A stretch of DNA of 64,000 bases, from NCBI RefSeq assembly GCF_000025705.1, contig NC_013959.1:1603063-1667062 (forward strand), in the 5' to 3' direction. Each line of letters opens with the position of its first letter. Within the stretch, counting starts at the first letter, position 1. The position numbers were made by a program, and so were the translations under genes. Positions 36,880 to 46,389 of this stretch are shown one piece after another. This DNA is from Sideroxydans lithotrophicus ES-1 (GTDB taxonomy: Bacteria > Pseudomonadota > Gammaproteobacteria > Burkholderiales > Gallionellaceae). Below the pieces are notes generated by a model. It made no database searches. It worked only from the letters and a program-made list of their open reading frames with translations, and was not told the DNA's origin.

Positions 36880-37991
36880 TTTTCCTCCCGCGTCAGCTCT
36901 TCCACCGTCACCTTTGCATGCGCTGCCTTGGCCGCCGACTTGGTCGAACGGTTGTGCCAGGTGATGACGGCCCCTGCCGCCACACCCACTGCGGCAGCAC
37001 CGCCCAGCATGGCGGTCGTCGCCGATACCGGCATCGACAGGGCCTTGTAGAACGGCCCGGCATCCCAGAACTTTGGCTCGGAACAGCCGATGCAACCGTG
37101 GCCGGACTCGATCGGGAAACTGGTGCCGTCGTTCCACTTCGTCGTGGCACAGGCGTTGTAGGTCACCGGCCCCTTGCAACCGAGCTTGAACAGGCACCAG
37201 CCATTCCGCGCAGCCTCGTCGTCGAAGGTCTCGGCGAACTTGCCCTGGTCGTAGAACGGGCGGCGATAGCAACGGTCATGGATGGTCTCGCCATAGAAGG
37301 ATTTCGGCCTGCCCAATGCATCCAGCTCGGGGATCCCGCCGAAAGTCAGGAAGTGCGCCAGTACCCCGGTCATCACCACCGGGATGGGCGGACAGCCGGG
37401 TACGTTGATGATGGGTTTGTCCTTGACGATGTCGCTTACCGGGACTGCACCTGTCGGGTTTGGATCGGCCATGGGAATGCCGCCGTAGGTCGCGCAGGTT
37501 CCCACTGCCACGATGGCGGCCGCGCCTTTGGCGGTCTCGACCAGCATGTCGTGGTTGCTGATGCCGGCAATGGCGGAATATCCCGGATTGCCCATCGGGA
37601 TCGACCCGTCGACGATCACCAGGTACTTGCCCTCATTGTCTTTCATCGCCTGCAAGCGGGCATGTTCGGCAGCCTCGCCGGAGGCGGCTTGCAGGGTATG
37701 GTGGTAATCGAGGGAGATCATTTCGAAGATCAGGCTTTCCAGCGTCGGCGAATGCGAGCGCGTGATGGATTCGGTGCAGCCGGTGCATTCCTGGAACGAG
37801 AGCCAGATCACCGATTGTCGTCGCGCCTTGCTGATCGCTTCCGCCATCACGCTGGCCATCGACGGAGGCAACGCCAGCAGTGCGGCCAGAGAAGTGCAGA
37901 ACTGGAGGAATTCGCGGCGGGAAATGCCGCGCTGAGCCAAACCTTCACCAACTGTTCCGGGGATGACTTCCGGTTGATGTGTTCTTTTCAT
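36876..37991 (-). CDS. hynS: Membrane-linked [NiFe] hydrogenase small subunit (Tat-exported)
   Basis: 371 residues from ATG at 37991 (AGGGAG ahead; the frame is open to 38060). A Tat signal has the twin arginine R25-R26 in ISRREFLQF and a hydrophobic core SLAALLALPPSM. Cluster ligands: ECTGCTES, GTCATYGG, PGCPPIPV (proximal), then HDRCYRRP, CLFKLGC, and NACATTKWN/GCIGCSEPKFW (medial and distal). A C-terminal membrane helix (TAMLGGAAAVGVAAGAVITW) precedes a basic tail. It should be carried across the membrane with HynL and anchored beside Isp1. Confidence 0.95.
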   Translation of the reverse strand: MKRTHQPEVIPGTVGEGLAQRGISRREFLQFCTSLAALLALPPSMASVMAEAISKARRQSVIWLSFQECTGCTESITRSHSPTLESLIFEMISLDYHHTLQAASGEAAEHARLQAMKDNEGKYLVIVDGSIPMGNPGYSAIAGISNHDMLVETAKGAAAIVAVGTCATYGGIPMADPNPTGAVPVSDIVKDKPIINVPGCPPIPVVMTGVLAHFLTFGGIPELDALGRPKSFYGETIHDRCYRRPFYDQGKFAETFDDEAARNGWCLFKLGCKGPVTYNACATTKWNDGTSFPIESGHGCIGCSEPKFWDAGPFYKALSMPVSATTAMLGGAAAVGVAAGAVITWHNRSTKSAAKAAHAKVTVEELTREEK

Positions 37992-38056
37992 GTCGACTCC
38001 CTGTGTTCGATGAACCATGGAATGCGCGTGGATTCTGCGCGCACATTCCTGCCTGG

Positions 38057-38860
38057 TCAACTCATCTGATCAAGTGCCTGCAAACCCGCGCCAAGTCTGA
38101 AACGTCCGATGATCCCGGCTGCGGCGTTGCAGATATCCGGCAATGCCGTTGCAACAGCTGGCGTCAGCGCTTCTCCCCAACCCACGAAGGCTGGCTGGAT
38201 GCCGATCAAGGCGCGCCGTTGCGGCCAGTACCCGGTCAGCAGCGAGATAGACCTCAGGTCGAGCAATCCCACTTCATGCACGCTGCTTTTGCGGTTCTCG
38301 CCGAGGAAACGGTCCATCGCTTCACCCTCGAAACTGCGCACTGTGCCCGGCGTTGCGCCAAGTTCGGCTGCGTCGATCACCAACAGCGCATCGCATTCGC
38401 TGATCGGTACTGCCAGCGTAAAGGACAGCGTGCCACCGTCGAGGAACTCGATATCTTCATCTGCCCCCAAGCGCGCTTTCAACTCCTGCATCACAACGAT
38501 ACCGACGCCTTCATCGGCAAGCAGCGTGTTGCCGATCCCGAGCACCAGTATCTTCAAGCCGCTCTTCCCGCTCTTGTCCGGCATATCCGGCAACTGCGGT
38601 GCAGCAGGAGCCGGAAAATAGGCCTCCAGATCCGTTTCGCCCTGCAATGCCGCGGCAAGTCCATCGAGCGCAAGGCCGATCTCTTCCGCACGCTGTGCAG
38701 TGATCCTTTCGCGGGCGTGCCCGAGCGTCGCATACACCCAGTCTCCGGGAGACACCTCTTCCAGCAAGATGACGTTCAGGCGTTCACGCCGTCCGCGTCC
38801 TTCGCACCAGGCAAAGGCACCTTCGACTTCGACGACCTGCATGGGTATGCCGATACACAT
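38057..38860 (-). CDS. Fusion of HypC-type chaperone and hydrogenase maturation protease
   Basis: 267 residues. Residues 1-85 are HypC/HybG-like: MCIGIPMQVVEVEG with the essential Cys2, and SPGDWVYATLGHARERI. A Pro-rich linker (82-100) leads to a HybD/HyaD-like protease: GIGNTLLADEGVG (108-120), VIDAAELG and SSVHEVGLLD. Nickel-binding candidates E117, D163 and H195 keep the spacing of HybD E16/D62/H93 within one residue. So one protein may both deliver the Fe(CN)2CO unit and cut the HynL tail. It is the first gene of the operon, 65 bases before hynS. In most bacteria these are separate proteins. Confidence 0.92.
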   Translation of the reverse strand: MCIGIPMQVVEVEGAFAWCEGRGRRERLNVILLEEVSPGDWVYATLGHARERITAQRAEEIGLALDGLAAALQGETDLEAYFPAPAAPQLPDMPDKSGKSGLKILVLGIGNTLLADEGVGIVVMQELKARLGADEDIEFLDGGTLSFTLAVPISECDALLVIDAAELGATPGTVRSFEGEAMDRFLGENRKSSVHEVGLLDLRSISLLTGYWPQRRALIGIQPAFVGWGEALTPAVATALPDICNAAAGIIGRFRLGAGLQALDQMS

Positions 38861-38912
38861 AGCGGAATCCTACTAGCAAAACGTGACAAAGACATGACCC
38901 CGACGGGTACGA

Positions 38913-39698
38913 CTAAAGTCGCTGCCGCGAGGCCTCGAACAGGCAAACCGCAGTAGCCGCCGCGGCATTGAGCGATTCGATCTTGCCCTGCATGGGAATG
39001 ATGAAATGCTGCTGTGCCGCAGTCAACAATTCGGGCGACAGCCCTGCTCCTTCGTTGCCGATGGCGAACGCCAGTTTTCCGCGCAGGTTGCAGTCATACA
39101 ACGATTTCCTTGCATGCAGCGATGCTGCCAGTATCTTGCCGGTGAAACCGGTCGCGACCTTGAGCAGGTCGGCCGACTCCAGAATGCTCAACGCGAAATG
39201 CCCGCCCATCCCGGCACGCAACACCTTGGGCGACCATGCATCGGCACAGCCTGGCGACATGAACACCGCATCGCAACCTGCCGCTGCAGCCGAACGCAGG
39301 ATGGAACCGAGGTTGCCGGGATCCTGAATATCTTCCAGCAGCAGTGCGAACTGGCTGTGCGCTACTTCGACCTGGGCGGCGGGAATATCGATCAGCGCCA
39401 GCAAACCGTTCGGTGTCTTGAGTTCGGAGAGTTGCGCGAACAATGCGTCCTCGAATTGGGTCTGCGGCACATCGACGCAGGCATCAAGCAAGGCGACGAT
39501 CTCGGCATCCTGCTGCGCCTGCTCGTTGAGCAGCAGGTGTTTCGGTTTGCCGCCGTTGTCCAGAAAGGCGCGCAGCAGGTGCGAACCATCGAGCAGCGTC
39601 TGCCCTGCTTCGCGCCGCTCGCGGGCAGAAGATGAAATCCGGTGCAGCGACTTGTAGAACGGATTGTCGCGCGAGGTGATGCGCTTGATCGCAGTCAT
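38913..39698 (-). CDS. TrmH/SpoU-family RNA 2'-O-methyltransferase
   Basis: 261 residues from ATG at 39698 (MTAIKRITSRDNPFYKSLHR). An RNA-binding SpoU-sub-binding-type N-terminus (HLLRAFLDNGGKPKHLLLN) is followed by the SPOUT knot: EDIQDPGNLGSILRSAAAAG, FAIGNEGAGLSPELL and IPMQGKIESLNAAAATAVCL, the three classic motifs. It methylates a ribose in rRNA or tRNA; RlmB is the closest well-known relative but the exact site cannot be read. Monocistronic or last in its own transcript, with 52 bases to the HypC-fusion gene. Confidence 0.92.
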   Translation of the reverse strand: MTAIKRITSRDNPFYKSLHRISSSARERREAGQTLLDGSHLLRAFLDNGGKPKHLLLNEQAQQDAEIVALLDACVDVPQTQFEDALFAQLSELKTPNGLLALIDIPAAQVEVAHSQFALLLEDIQDPGNLGSILRSAAAAGCDAVFMSPGCADAWSPKVLRAGMGGHFALSILESADLLKVATGFTGKILAASLHARKSLYDCNLRGKLAFAIGNEGAGLSPELLTAAQQHFIIPMQGKIESLNAAAATAVCLFEASRQRL

Positions 39699-39727
39699 TA
39701 GTATGAAATTCGCGAAGCGTTTCGTTT

Positions 39728-39777
39728 GCCTCCTCTCCCGCAAGCGGGATAACCAGCGACTTGCCCGCTTGCGGGCT
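39728..39777. repeat. Palindromic CTCTCCCGCAAGCGGG-type repeat
   Basis: CTCTCCCGCAAGCGGGAT followed by a second inverted CCCGCTTGCGGG unit in the 228-base gap between the methyltransferase and scpB. Related to the palindrome at 43262 and 61241. Confidence 0.6.
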
Positions 39778-39811
39778 TAGTCGAATGGCTAGTAGTTCCA
39801 CCAGAGGATTG

Positions 39812-39868
39812 CACCCGCAAGGGGTAGGCCGTGGTTGTAAAGCCGATAAATCGGCAACAACCACGCAC
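39812..39868 (+). repeat. Structured repeat family B, copy 2
   Basis: CACCCGCAAG, GGTAGGCC, outer stem GTGGTTGT/ACAACCAC (8 perfect pairs), inner stem GCCGAT/ATCGGC. Same order as at 21617 and 43345 with other stem bases. The most regular of the three copies. Confidence 0.75.
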
Positions 39869-39926
39869 AGGAGAGGGAGCGGACATGGTGTGTTTCATAA
39901 TCAGCACAGGCTATTCACCACATCCG

Positions 39927-40580
<654 letters not shown>

Positions 40581-41369
40581 AGATATTCCCCAAGCTTTCG
40601 GTTTGTGTGATCTCGACCAGGTTTTCCTTGGCGAGTTCGAGAATGGCGATGAAGGTGACAACCAGCAACGGGATGCTGGCTTCGGCTTCGAACAGGCTCT
40701 CGAAGGCGATGAAGTCGGTATTGCGCAGCTGGCGCAGCACCTTGGTCATCTGTTCGCGCACCGACAGTTCCTCGCGGCGCACCCGGTGATGCGCGTTGAC
40801 CTTGGCGCGTGTAAGCAATGCCAGCCAGGCATGGCGCAGGTCTTCCACCGAAACGCTGGGCAGGCGTTCGATCACCGTGCGTTCGATCAACACCTGCACC
40901 AGTTCGAAGTCGCGCCCCGCTTGCGGCACTTCGTTGAGCTGCTGCGCGGCCAGTTTCATCTGTTCGTACTCGAGCAAGCGGCGCATCAGTTCGGCGCGCG
41001 GGTCTTCGACCGCCTCTTCCTCGTTCACCTTGGGCGGGCGCGGCAGCAGCATGCGCGATTTGATCTCGATCAGCACCGCCGCCATCAGCAGGTACTCGGC
41101 TGCCAGCTCCAGACGATGCTGCTGCATCGCCTCGATATAGGTCATGTATTGCTGGGTGAGCGCAGCCATCGGAATGTCGAGCACATCGAGGTTGTGCTTG
41201 CGGATCAGGTACAGCAACAGATCGAGCGGACCCTGGAAGGACTCCAGCACCACCTCGAGCGCGTCCGGCGGGATGTACAGATCCTGCGGCATCTCCAGCA
41301 TCGGTTCGCCGTGGACATGTGCCACGGGACTTGCCGGTTGCATCTCGACTTGTGTTTCCGCTTCGGTCA

Positions 41370-42572
41370 TCAGTTGTAGCCCAGCCCCATCGCTTCACGC
41401 ACATCGCGCATGGTCTCGCTGGCCAGCTTGCGTGCCTTTTCGCAACCGTCGGCGATGATGTTACGCACCAGGCTGGGATCATCCAGATAGAGCTGCGCGC
41501 GTTCGCGCATCGGTTTCTGCTCTTCCAGCACGGCAGTAATGACAGGCTGTTTGCATTCGATGCAGCCGATGCCGGCACTCCTGCAGCCCTGTTGCACCCA
41601 TTGTTTGATCGCATCGCTGGAATAGACCTGATGCAATTGCCACACCGGGCATTTGTCCGGATCGCCGGCATCGGTACGGCGGATGCGCGCGGGGTCGGTT
41701 GGCATGGTCTTGATCTTTTTCCCTACCTCGGCCTCGTCTTCGCGCAGGCTGATGGTGTTGCCGTAGGACTTGGACATCTTGTTGCCGTCCAGCCCCGGCA
41801 TGCGCGAAGCCACAGTCAGCATGGCTTGCGGCTCGGACAATATCATCTTGCCGCCGCCCTCAAGGTAGCCGAACAGACGCTCACGGTCACCCAGGCTCAG
41901 GCTCTGCTGTTCGTCGAGCAATGCCTTGGCCGATTCCAGCGCCGCATCATCGCCCTGCTCCTGAAAGCGGGTACGCAACTCGACATACAGCTTGGCTTTC
42001 TTGCCGCCGAGTTTTTTGATCGCAGCCTCGGCCTTTTCCTCGAAGCCCGGTTCACGTCCGTAGATATGGTTGAAACGGCGCGCAATCTCGCGCGTGAATT
42101 CGATATGCGGCACCTGGTCCTCGCCGACCGGCACTTGCGTGGCACGGTAGATCAGGATGTCCGCGCTTTGCAGCAAGGGGTAACCGAGAAAGCCGTAGGT
42201 GGAAAGATCCTTCTCGGAAAGCTTCTCCTGCTGGTCCTTGTAGGTCGGCACGCGTTCCAGCCAGCCCAGCGGCGTGATCATGGAAAGCAGCAGATGCAAT
42301 TCGGCATGCTCAGGCACGCGCGACTGGATGAAAAGCGTTGCCTGTGCAGGATCGACACCTGCCGCCAGCCAGTCGATGACCATGTCCCACACGTTCTGTT
42401 CGATGATCTGCGGCGTGTCGTAATGGGTGGTCAGAGCATGCCAGTCGGCCACAAAGAACAGGCACTCGTACTGGTGCTGCATCTGCACCCAGTTCTTCAG
42501 CACACCATGGTAATGCCCCAGGTGCAGACTGCCTGTGGGGCGCATTCCGGATAACACGCGATCAGCAAACAT
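41370..42572 (-). CDS. trpS: Tryptophanyl-tRNA synthetase
   Basis: 400 residues, about 65 longer than the E. coli enzyme. HIGH-type motif is in GSLHLGHYHGVLKNW and the KMSKS loop in GLDGNKMSKSYGN. The extra length is a charged insertion (about 190-260, including LGGKKAKLYVELRTRF and LGDRERLFGYLEGGGKMIL) before the KMSKS loop, a form I associate with betaproteobacteria. Late cysteines are present in KCPVWQLH and GCIECKQP. Charges tRNA-Trp. First gene of trpS-scpA-scpB. Confidence 0.96.
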   Translation of the reverse strand: MFADRVLSGMRPTGSLHLGHYHGVLKNWVQMQHQYECLFFVADWHALTTHYDTPQIIEQNVWDMVIDWLAAGVDPAQATLFIQSRVPEHAELHLLLSMITPLGWLERVPTYKDQQEKLSEKDLSTYGFLGYPLLQSADILIYRATQVPVGEDQVPHIEFTREIARRFNHIYGREPGFEEKAEAAIKKLGGKKAKLYVELRTRFQEQGDDAALESAKALLDEQQSLSLGDRERLFGYLEGGGKMILSEPQAMLTVASRMPGLDGNKMSKSYGNTISLREDEAEVGKKIKTMPTDPARIRRTDAGDPDKCPVWQLHQVYSSDAIKQWVQQGCRSAGIGCIECKQPVITAVLEEQKPMRERAQLYLDDPSLVRNIIADGCEKARKLASETMRDVREAMGLGYN

Positions 42573-42586
42573 AGCTCAACTTCACA

Positions 42587-43243
42587 TTAAAAAATCGTTT
42601 CGACAAACTGGATGAACGAGGTTACCAGCGGCGACAATATCCAGCTCAATATCGGTTGGCCCCCGATCGGCACCACGGCCAGCAGGATCAGTATGACCAT
42701 GCCGTACGGTTCGACCTTTGCCAGCTGGAAGGCCTGGCGGTGCGGCAGCAGGCTGATGGCGATGCGTCCGCCGTCCAGGGGCGGCAACGGCAACAGGTTC
42801 AACACCAGCAAAACGGCGTTGATTGTAACTCCGATCTGCGCCATGCCTATCAGCGGCTCGGCAAAATAGTTCTCAGGGAACATCAGCGCCACCTTGATCA
42901 TCCCGCCCCAGAACAGCGCCATCACCAGATTGGCAAGCGGGCCGGCCAGCGCGACCCACAGCATGTCCTGCTTGGGTCGGCGCAACGCGGAAAAATTGAC
43001 CGGAACCGGCTTCGCCCAGCCAAACAGGATACCGCCCACGAACAGCGTCAGCAGAGGCAGCAGGATCGTGCCCACGGGATCGATATGGTGCAAGGGATTC
43101 AGCGATATCCGCCCCTGCTGATACGCCGTCAGATCGCCGAAATGACGCGCCGCATAACCATGTGCGGCCTCATGCAAGGTGATGGCAAACAGCACAGGTA
43201 TGGCTGCAAGCGCGATGGTCTGTATCAATGCATCAAAGTTCAT
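42587..43243 (-). CDS. Site-2 protease family membrane metalloprotease (M50)
   Basis: 218 residues with about six hydrophobic segments. The zinc site is TLHEAAHGYAARHFGD (H24-E25-xx-H28) and the third ligand region is NLLPLPPLDGGRI. No PDZ domain, unlike RseP at 54794, so it belongs to the small Rip/S2P branch. Substrate unknown. It lies 14 bases upstream of trpS on the same strand and probably heads that transcript. Confidence 0.92.
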   Translation of the reverse strand: MNFDALIQTIALAAIPVLFAITLHEAAHGYAARHFGDLTAYQQGRISLNPLHHIDPVGTILLPLLTLFVGGILFGWAKPVPVNFSALRRPKQDMLWVALAGPLANLVMALFWGGMIKVALMFPENYFAEPLIGMAQIGVTINAVLLVLNLLPLPPLDGGRIAISLLPHRQAFQLAKVEPYGMVILILLAVVPIGGQPILSWILSPLVTSFIQFVETIF

Positions 43244-43261
43244 TTGTTTTCCTCGTTCGTT

Positions 43262-43303
43262 CCCTCTCCCGCAAGCGGGAGAGGGTTAGGGTTAGGGTGA
43301 GGG
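43262..43303. repeat. Palindromic repeat CCCTCTCCCG-CAAG-CGGGAGAGGG with GGTTAGGGTGAGGG tail
   Basis: Perfect 10-bp stem (43262-43285) followed by a doubled GGTTAGGG and GTGAGGG. The same design, with a shorter centre, is at 61241-61273. This is a widespread REP-like intergenic element; here it lies between the M50 protease and YciO-like genes. Confidence 0.8.
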
Positions 43304-43344
43304 ACGATATCGCGGGCCTCGCGAACCCTCATCATCTGCCCTTC

Positions 43345-43400
43345 CACCCGCAAGCAGTACGCCGGTGGGTACCCCGCTGCTACGCAGCGCCCCATCCGCA
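43345..43400 (+). repeat. Structured repeat family B, copy 3
   Basis: CACCCGCAAG, AGTACGCC, outer stem GGTGGG/CCCATCC (imperfect), inner stem GCTGC-TAC-GCAGC. Most diverged copy; followed by a further CAGTCCCGACTG inverted repeat. Confidence 0.6.
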
Positions 43401-43430
43401 GTCCCGACTGCGGGAAAAGGGAGTGATTCA

Positions 43431-44060
43431 TCATTCCTCGATTCCTAAATGTGCGACCTCCCCGATACCGCGCCGTACCAGCACTGGTGTTGCGTCGGTC
43501 AGGTCGATGACCGTGGTCGGGCCGATACCTACCGTGCCGCCTTCGATGACGAGTTCGACCAGGCGCTCGAGTTGTTCCCGTATCACGTCCACATCGGTCA
43601 GCGGTTGTTCTTCGTCCGGCAGGATCAGTGTGGAACTCAGCAACGGCTCGCCCAACTCCTCCAGCAAGGCCAGCGCGATGGGATGATCCGGGATGCGCAA
43701 ACCGACGGTACTGCGCTTGGGATGCTGCAAGCGTCGCGGCACTTCCCTGGTCGCTTCCAGGATGAACGTGTAGCTGCCCGGCGTGTTGTTCTTCAGCAGG
43801 CGGAACTGAGCGTTGTCCACCCTGGCATAGTGAGACAGCTCGGACAGATCGCGACACATCAAGGTCAGAAAATGCTTGTCGTCGAGCCCGCGTATCTGGC
43901 GGATCCGGGTCACCGCATCTTTGTCGTCCAGATGGCAACCGAGCGCATAACCGGAATCGGTGGGATAGACGATCACGGCGCCGTTCCGCAACATCTCCGC
44001 TGCCTGCTTGATCAAGCGCGGCTGCGGGTTTTCAGGATGGATGGTAAAGAATTGCGCCAT
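43431..44060 (-). CDS. YciO/Sua5/YrdC family protein (threonylcarbamoyl-AMP synthase fold)
   Basis: 209 residues. AAEMLRNGAVIVYPTDSGYALG is the standard opening of the fold, followed by RGLDDKHFLTLMCRDLSELS, LKNNTPGSYTFILEA, STVGLRIPDHPIAL and GIGPTTVIDLTDATPVLVRRG. The KRSTVGLRIPDHP form and length favour the YciO branch over TsaC proper, so a role in t6A tRNA modification is possible but not certain. It starts 3 bases after the PHP gene stop and is co-transcribed with it. Confidence 0.9.
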   Translation of the reverse strand: MAQFFTIHPENPQPRLIKQAAEMLRNGAVIVYPTDSGYALGCHLDDKDAVTRIRQIRGLDDKHFLTLMCRDLSELSHYARVDNAQFRLLKNNTPGSYTFILEATREVPRRLQHPKRSTVGLRIPDHPIALALLEELGEPLLSSTLILPDEEQPLTDVDVIREQLERLVELVIEGGTVGIGPTTVIDLTDATPVLVRRGIGEVAHLGIEE

Positions 44061-44063
44061 AGT

Positions 44064-44924
44064 TCAGGCTGCCGCCTTTTCCCACTCTGTCCACACCGGT
44101 CGGCATTCCAGCGGAAAATCCGGCAAGCGCCCGAGGTCCCGGTAGCTCTCTCCGGGCCCGTGGAAATCCGAGCCGCAGGAGCACAGCAAGCCGAACTCCT
44201 TGGCGTAGCGTGCGAACTCGGCATATTGCGGCGGCGTATGGCTGCCGCTCACCACTTCGATGCCGCGTCCGCCTGCTTCGACGAATTCTCGCAGCAGTTC
44301 CTGCAAGGTCGTCTTTCCCATCGCCTTGCGTCCGGCGGTATAGCGGCCCGGATGCGCCAGCACTGCAACGCCGCCGCTGCCGCGTATCCAGCTTACCGCA
44401 TCCTGCAGATGCGCCCATTCGTGCGGCACATAGCCGGGCTTGCCCTTGACCAGATAGCGGCTGAACACGCTGCGCACATCCTTGCAATAACCCGCTTCGA
44501 CCAGATAACGCGCGAAATGGGTACGCCCGATGATGTCCGGATTGGCCGCATACCGATACGCCCCCTCCAGCACGCCACCGATACCGCTGCGCGCCAGCGA
44601 TTCCGACATCAGCTCTGCGCGATGCTTGCGACCGCTGCGGATCGCGCGCAAACCATCGACCAATGCAGGATATTGCGGGTCGATATGCAGCCCGACGATG
44701 TGTATCGTGTGGCTACGCCAGCTCACCGATATCTCCACCCCATTGATGAATTCGATACCGTGCGCAGTGGCGGCTTGTTCTGCCTCTGTCAGGCCATCCA
44801 CTTCGTCATGATCGGTCAATGCCAGCACCTTCACTTCGCGCGCGGCGGCGCGCGCCACCAGTTCGGTCGGAGTGAGCGTCCCGTCGGACACATTGGAATG
44901 GCAATGCAGATCGTAATCGAGCAT
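44064..44924 (-). CDS. PHP-domain phosphoesterase (YciV/RNase AM type)
   Basis: 286 residues. Metal ligands of the PHP fold: DYDLHCHSNVSDGTLTP (H8, H10, D15 area), LTDHDEVDGL, GVEISVSW, VLAHPGRY, and CSCGSDFHGPGE near the end. The TrpH/YciV branch includes a 5'-3' exonuclease acting on short RNA and rRNA ends and 3',5'-bisphosphate nucleotidase activity. Starts on the last base of the rnfH stop. A YciV-YciO neighbourhood is a familiar arrangement. Confidence 0.9.
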   Translation of the reverse strand: MLDYDLHCHSNVSDGTLTPTELVARAAAREVKVLALTDHDEVDGLTEAEQAATAHGIEFINGVEISVSWRSHTIHIVGLHIDPQYPALVDGLRAIRSGRKHRAELMSESLARSGIGGVLEGAYRYAANPDIIGRTHFARYLVEAGYCKDVRSVFSRYLVKGKPGYVPHEWAHLQDAVSWIRGSGGVAVLAHPGRYTAGRKAMGKTTLQELLREFVEAGGRGIEVVSGSHTPPQYAEFARYAKEFGLLCSCGSDFHGPGESYRDLGRLPDFPLECRPVWTEWEKAAA

Positions 44925-45238
44925 CAGAGGTCGCCGCCGCCTTTCTTCATCGCTTTGCCTTCTTCGGCGCGCTTGCGCCGCACCTCTTTCGGATCGGCGA
45001 TCAATGGACGATAGATCTCGATACGGTCTTTCTCGCGCAATACGGTATCGGTCTTGCTCAACTTGCCGAAGATGCCGAATTTGCCTTTTTCAAGGTCGAT
45101 CTCGGGATGCTTGTCCAGCATGCCGGAAAGCCTGACTGCCTCGGCAATGGTCGTTCCCCTGGGCACTTCCGACTTGATCAGGAACTGCTCGGCAGGCAAG
45201 GCATAGACCAATTCCACATCGATTTTTTCGTCGCTCAT
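44924..45238 (-). CDS. rnfH: RnfH-family ubiquitin-like protein
   Basis: 104 residues: KIDVELVYALPAEQFLIKSE, VPRGTTIAEAVRLSGML and LREKDRIEIYRPLIADPKEV-type ending are the UPF0125/RnfH beta-grasp pattern. Function is not settled. It overlaps ratA by four bases, the usual partner of this gene. The C-terminus is basic (RRKRAEEGKAMKKGGG). Confidence 0.92.
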   Translation of the reverse strand: MSDEKIDVELVYALPAEQFLIKSEVPRGTTIAEAVRLSGMLDKHPEIDLEKGKFGIFGKLSKTDTVLREKDRIEIYRPLIADPKEVRRKRAEEGKAMKKGGGDL

Positions 45239-45672
45239 TTTTTTACATAAACCTTGTCTGCACGTTGGATAAAGGCATCCACAAAACTGTTGGCGATATG
45301 GTGAAACACCGGGCCCACCAGCTTCTCCAGCAGCTTGCTGGAAAACTCATAATGCAGGCGGAACTCTATTTTACAGGCTTCGTCGCTCAAGGGGATGAAT
45401 CGCCAGCTTCCATCCAGGTGCCGGAACGGGCCGTCTGTCAGCTTTATATCGATCTGGTGCGGCGGAGTGCGCCGGTTCTCGGTGCTGAAATGCTGTTTGA
45501 TATGGTGATAATCGATATGGATCGTGGCATGCATGGTCGTACCCTGCATGTCGTTGATGCTCCCGCCGCCGCACCAGGGCAGGAACTGCTGATATTCCTC
45601 CACCCCATCCACCAGCTTGAACATCTGCTCCGCCGTGTGCGGAACCAGGACCGTCTTTTCTACCAGAGCCAT
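45235..45672 (-). CDS. ratA: RatA-like START/SRPBCC domain protein
   Basis: 145 residues from ATG at 45672 (MALVEKTVLVPHTAEQMFKL). Conserved VDGVEEYQQFLPWCGGG, TFHGPFRHLDGxW-like LTDGPFRHLDGSWRFIPL and FVDAFIQRADKVY. E. coli RatA was described as a factor blocking 70S formation; mitochondrial relatives (Coq10) bind quinone, so a lipid role is also possible. Diverges from smpB across 189 bases, the normal smpB-ratA arrangement. Confidence 0.93.
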   Translation of the reverse strand: MALVEKTVLVPHTAEQMFKLVDGVEEYQQFLPWCGGGSINDMQGTTMHATIHIDYHHIKQHFSTENRRTPPHQIDIKLTDGPFRHLDGSWRFIPLSDEACKIEFRLHYEFSSKLLEKLVGPVFHHIANSFVDAFIQRADKVYVKK

Positions 45673-45861
45673 TGCTTTACGAAGCCGCCAAATCAAAGAC
45701 TGGTAGAATATCGCAACACACCTCAAAACTCACCTTATTCCAGTTCAATTTCGAAGGTCAAACAAGGCGATGACGAACGAACGACGCGGGCAGTGCTGAT
45801 GCATGACTAGGAGTGAGTGAGGAAATCAACGCAGTTTCACCGAAGAAATTGGATTGGAATC

Positions 45862-46311
45862 ATGAGCATCATCCAGAACAAAAAAGCCTTTCACGAGTAC
45901 TTCATCGAAGAAAAACATGAAGCCGGACTCATGCTGGAAGGCTGGGAAGTCAAAGCCATCCGCGAAGGACGCGTGCAGCTGAAGGAAGCCTACGTCCTCG
46001 CCAAGGACGGTGCACTCTACCTGTTCGGCTCGCACATCAGCCCGCTACTGAACGCCTCCACCCATATCCACCCCGACCCCGTGCGCACCCGCAAGCTGTT
46101 GCTGCACAAGCACGAGATCGACAAGCTCATCGGCAAGGTGCAACGCGCCGGTTACACCATCATGCCACTGGACATGCACTACAAGGGCGGACGCGTGAAG
46201 CTGGAGATCGGCCTCGCAAAAGGCAAGAAGGAGCATGACAAACGCGCAACGGAACGAGAAAAGGACGCGAAGCGTGAAGCAGCCTCCGCAATGAAGAAGG
46301 AGCGCCGCTAA
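45862..46311 (+). CDS. smpB: SsrA-binding protein SmpB
   Basis: 149 residues from ATG at 45862 ([17 protein letters not shown]); the frame is open 15 codons further but the family starts here. [20 protein letters not shown] and [13 protein letters not shown] are typical, and the C-terminal basic tail [23 protein letters not shown] is the part that enters the ribosomal mRNA channel. It delivers tmRNA to stalled ribosomes; the tmRNA gene is not in the window. A second copy of the tail lies downstream at 46389. Confidence 0.96.
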   Translation: MSIIQNKKAFHEYFIEEKHEAGLMLEGWEVKAIREGRVQLKEAYVLAKDGALYLFGSHISPLLNASTHIHPDPVRTRKLLLHKHEIDKLIGKVQRAGYTIMPLDMHYKGGRVKLEIGLAKGKKEHDKRATEREKDAKREAASAMKKERR

Positions 46312-46327
46312 GGCAAGCCTTGCGCGC

Positions 46328-46389
46328 TTGCGGCGCAGGCTAACTTGGCGTAGCCAAGTTAAACGAACGAAGTGAGTGGCCGAAGCCAC
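46328..46389 (+). repeat. Structured repeat family A, copy 2
   Basis: TTGCGGCG, AGGCTAAC, stem 1 AACTTGG-CGTAG-CCAAGTT (7 pairs), a weaker stem 2 (ACGAAC/GTGAGT with tandem G-A mismatches), closing hairpin GGC-CGAA-GCC. It starts 17 bases after the smpB stop. Confidence 0.75.

Noticed and set aside
36880-37272. N-terminal extension of Isp1
   Set aside because: The frame is open but lies within the small-subunit gene in another frame; the ATGA overlap at 36876-36879 and the membrane helix right after it set the start.
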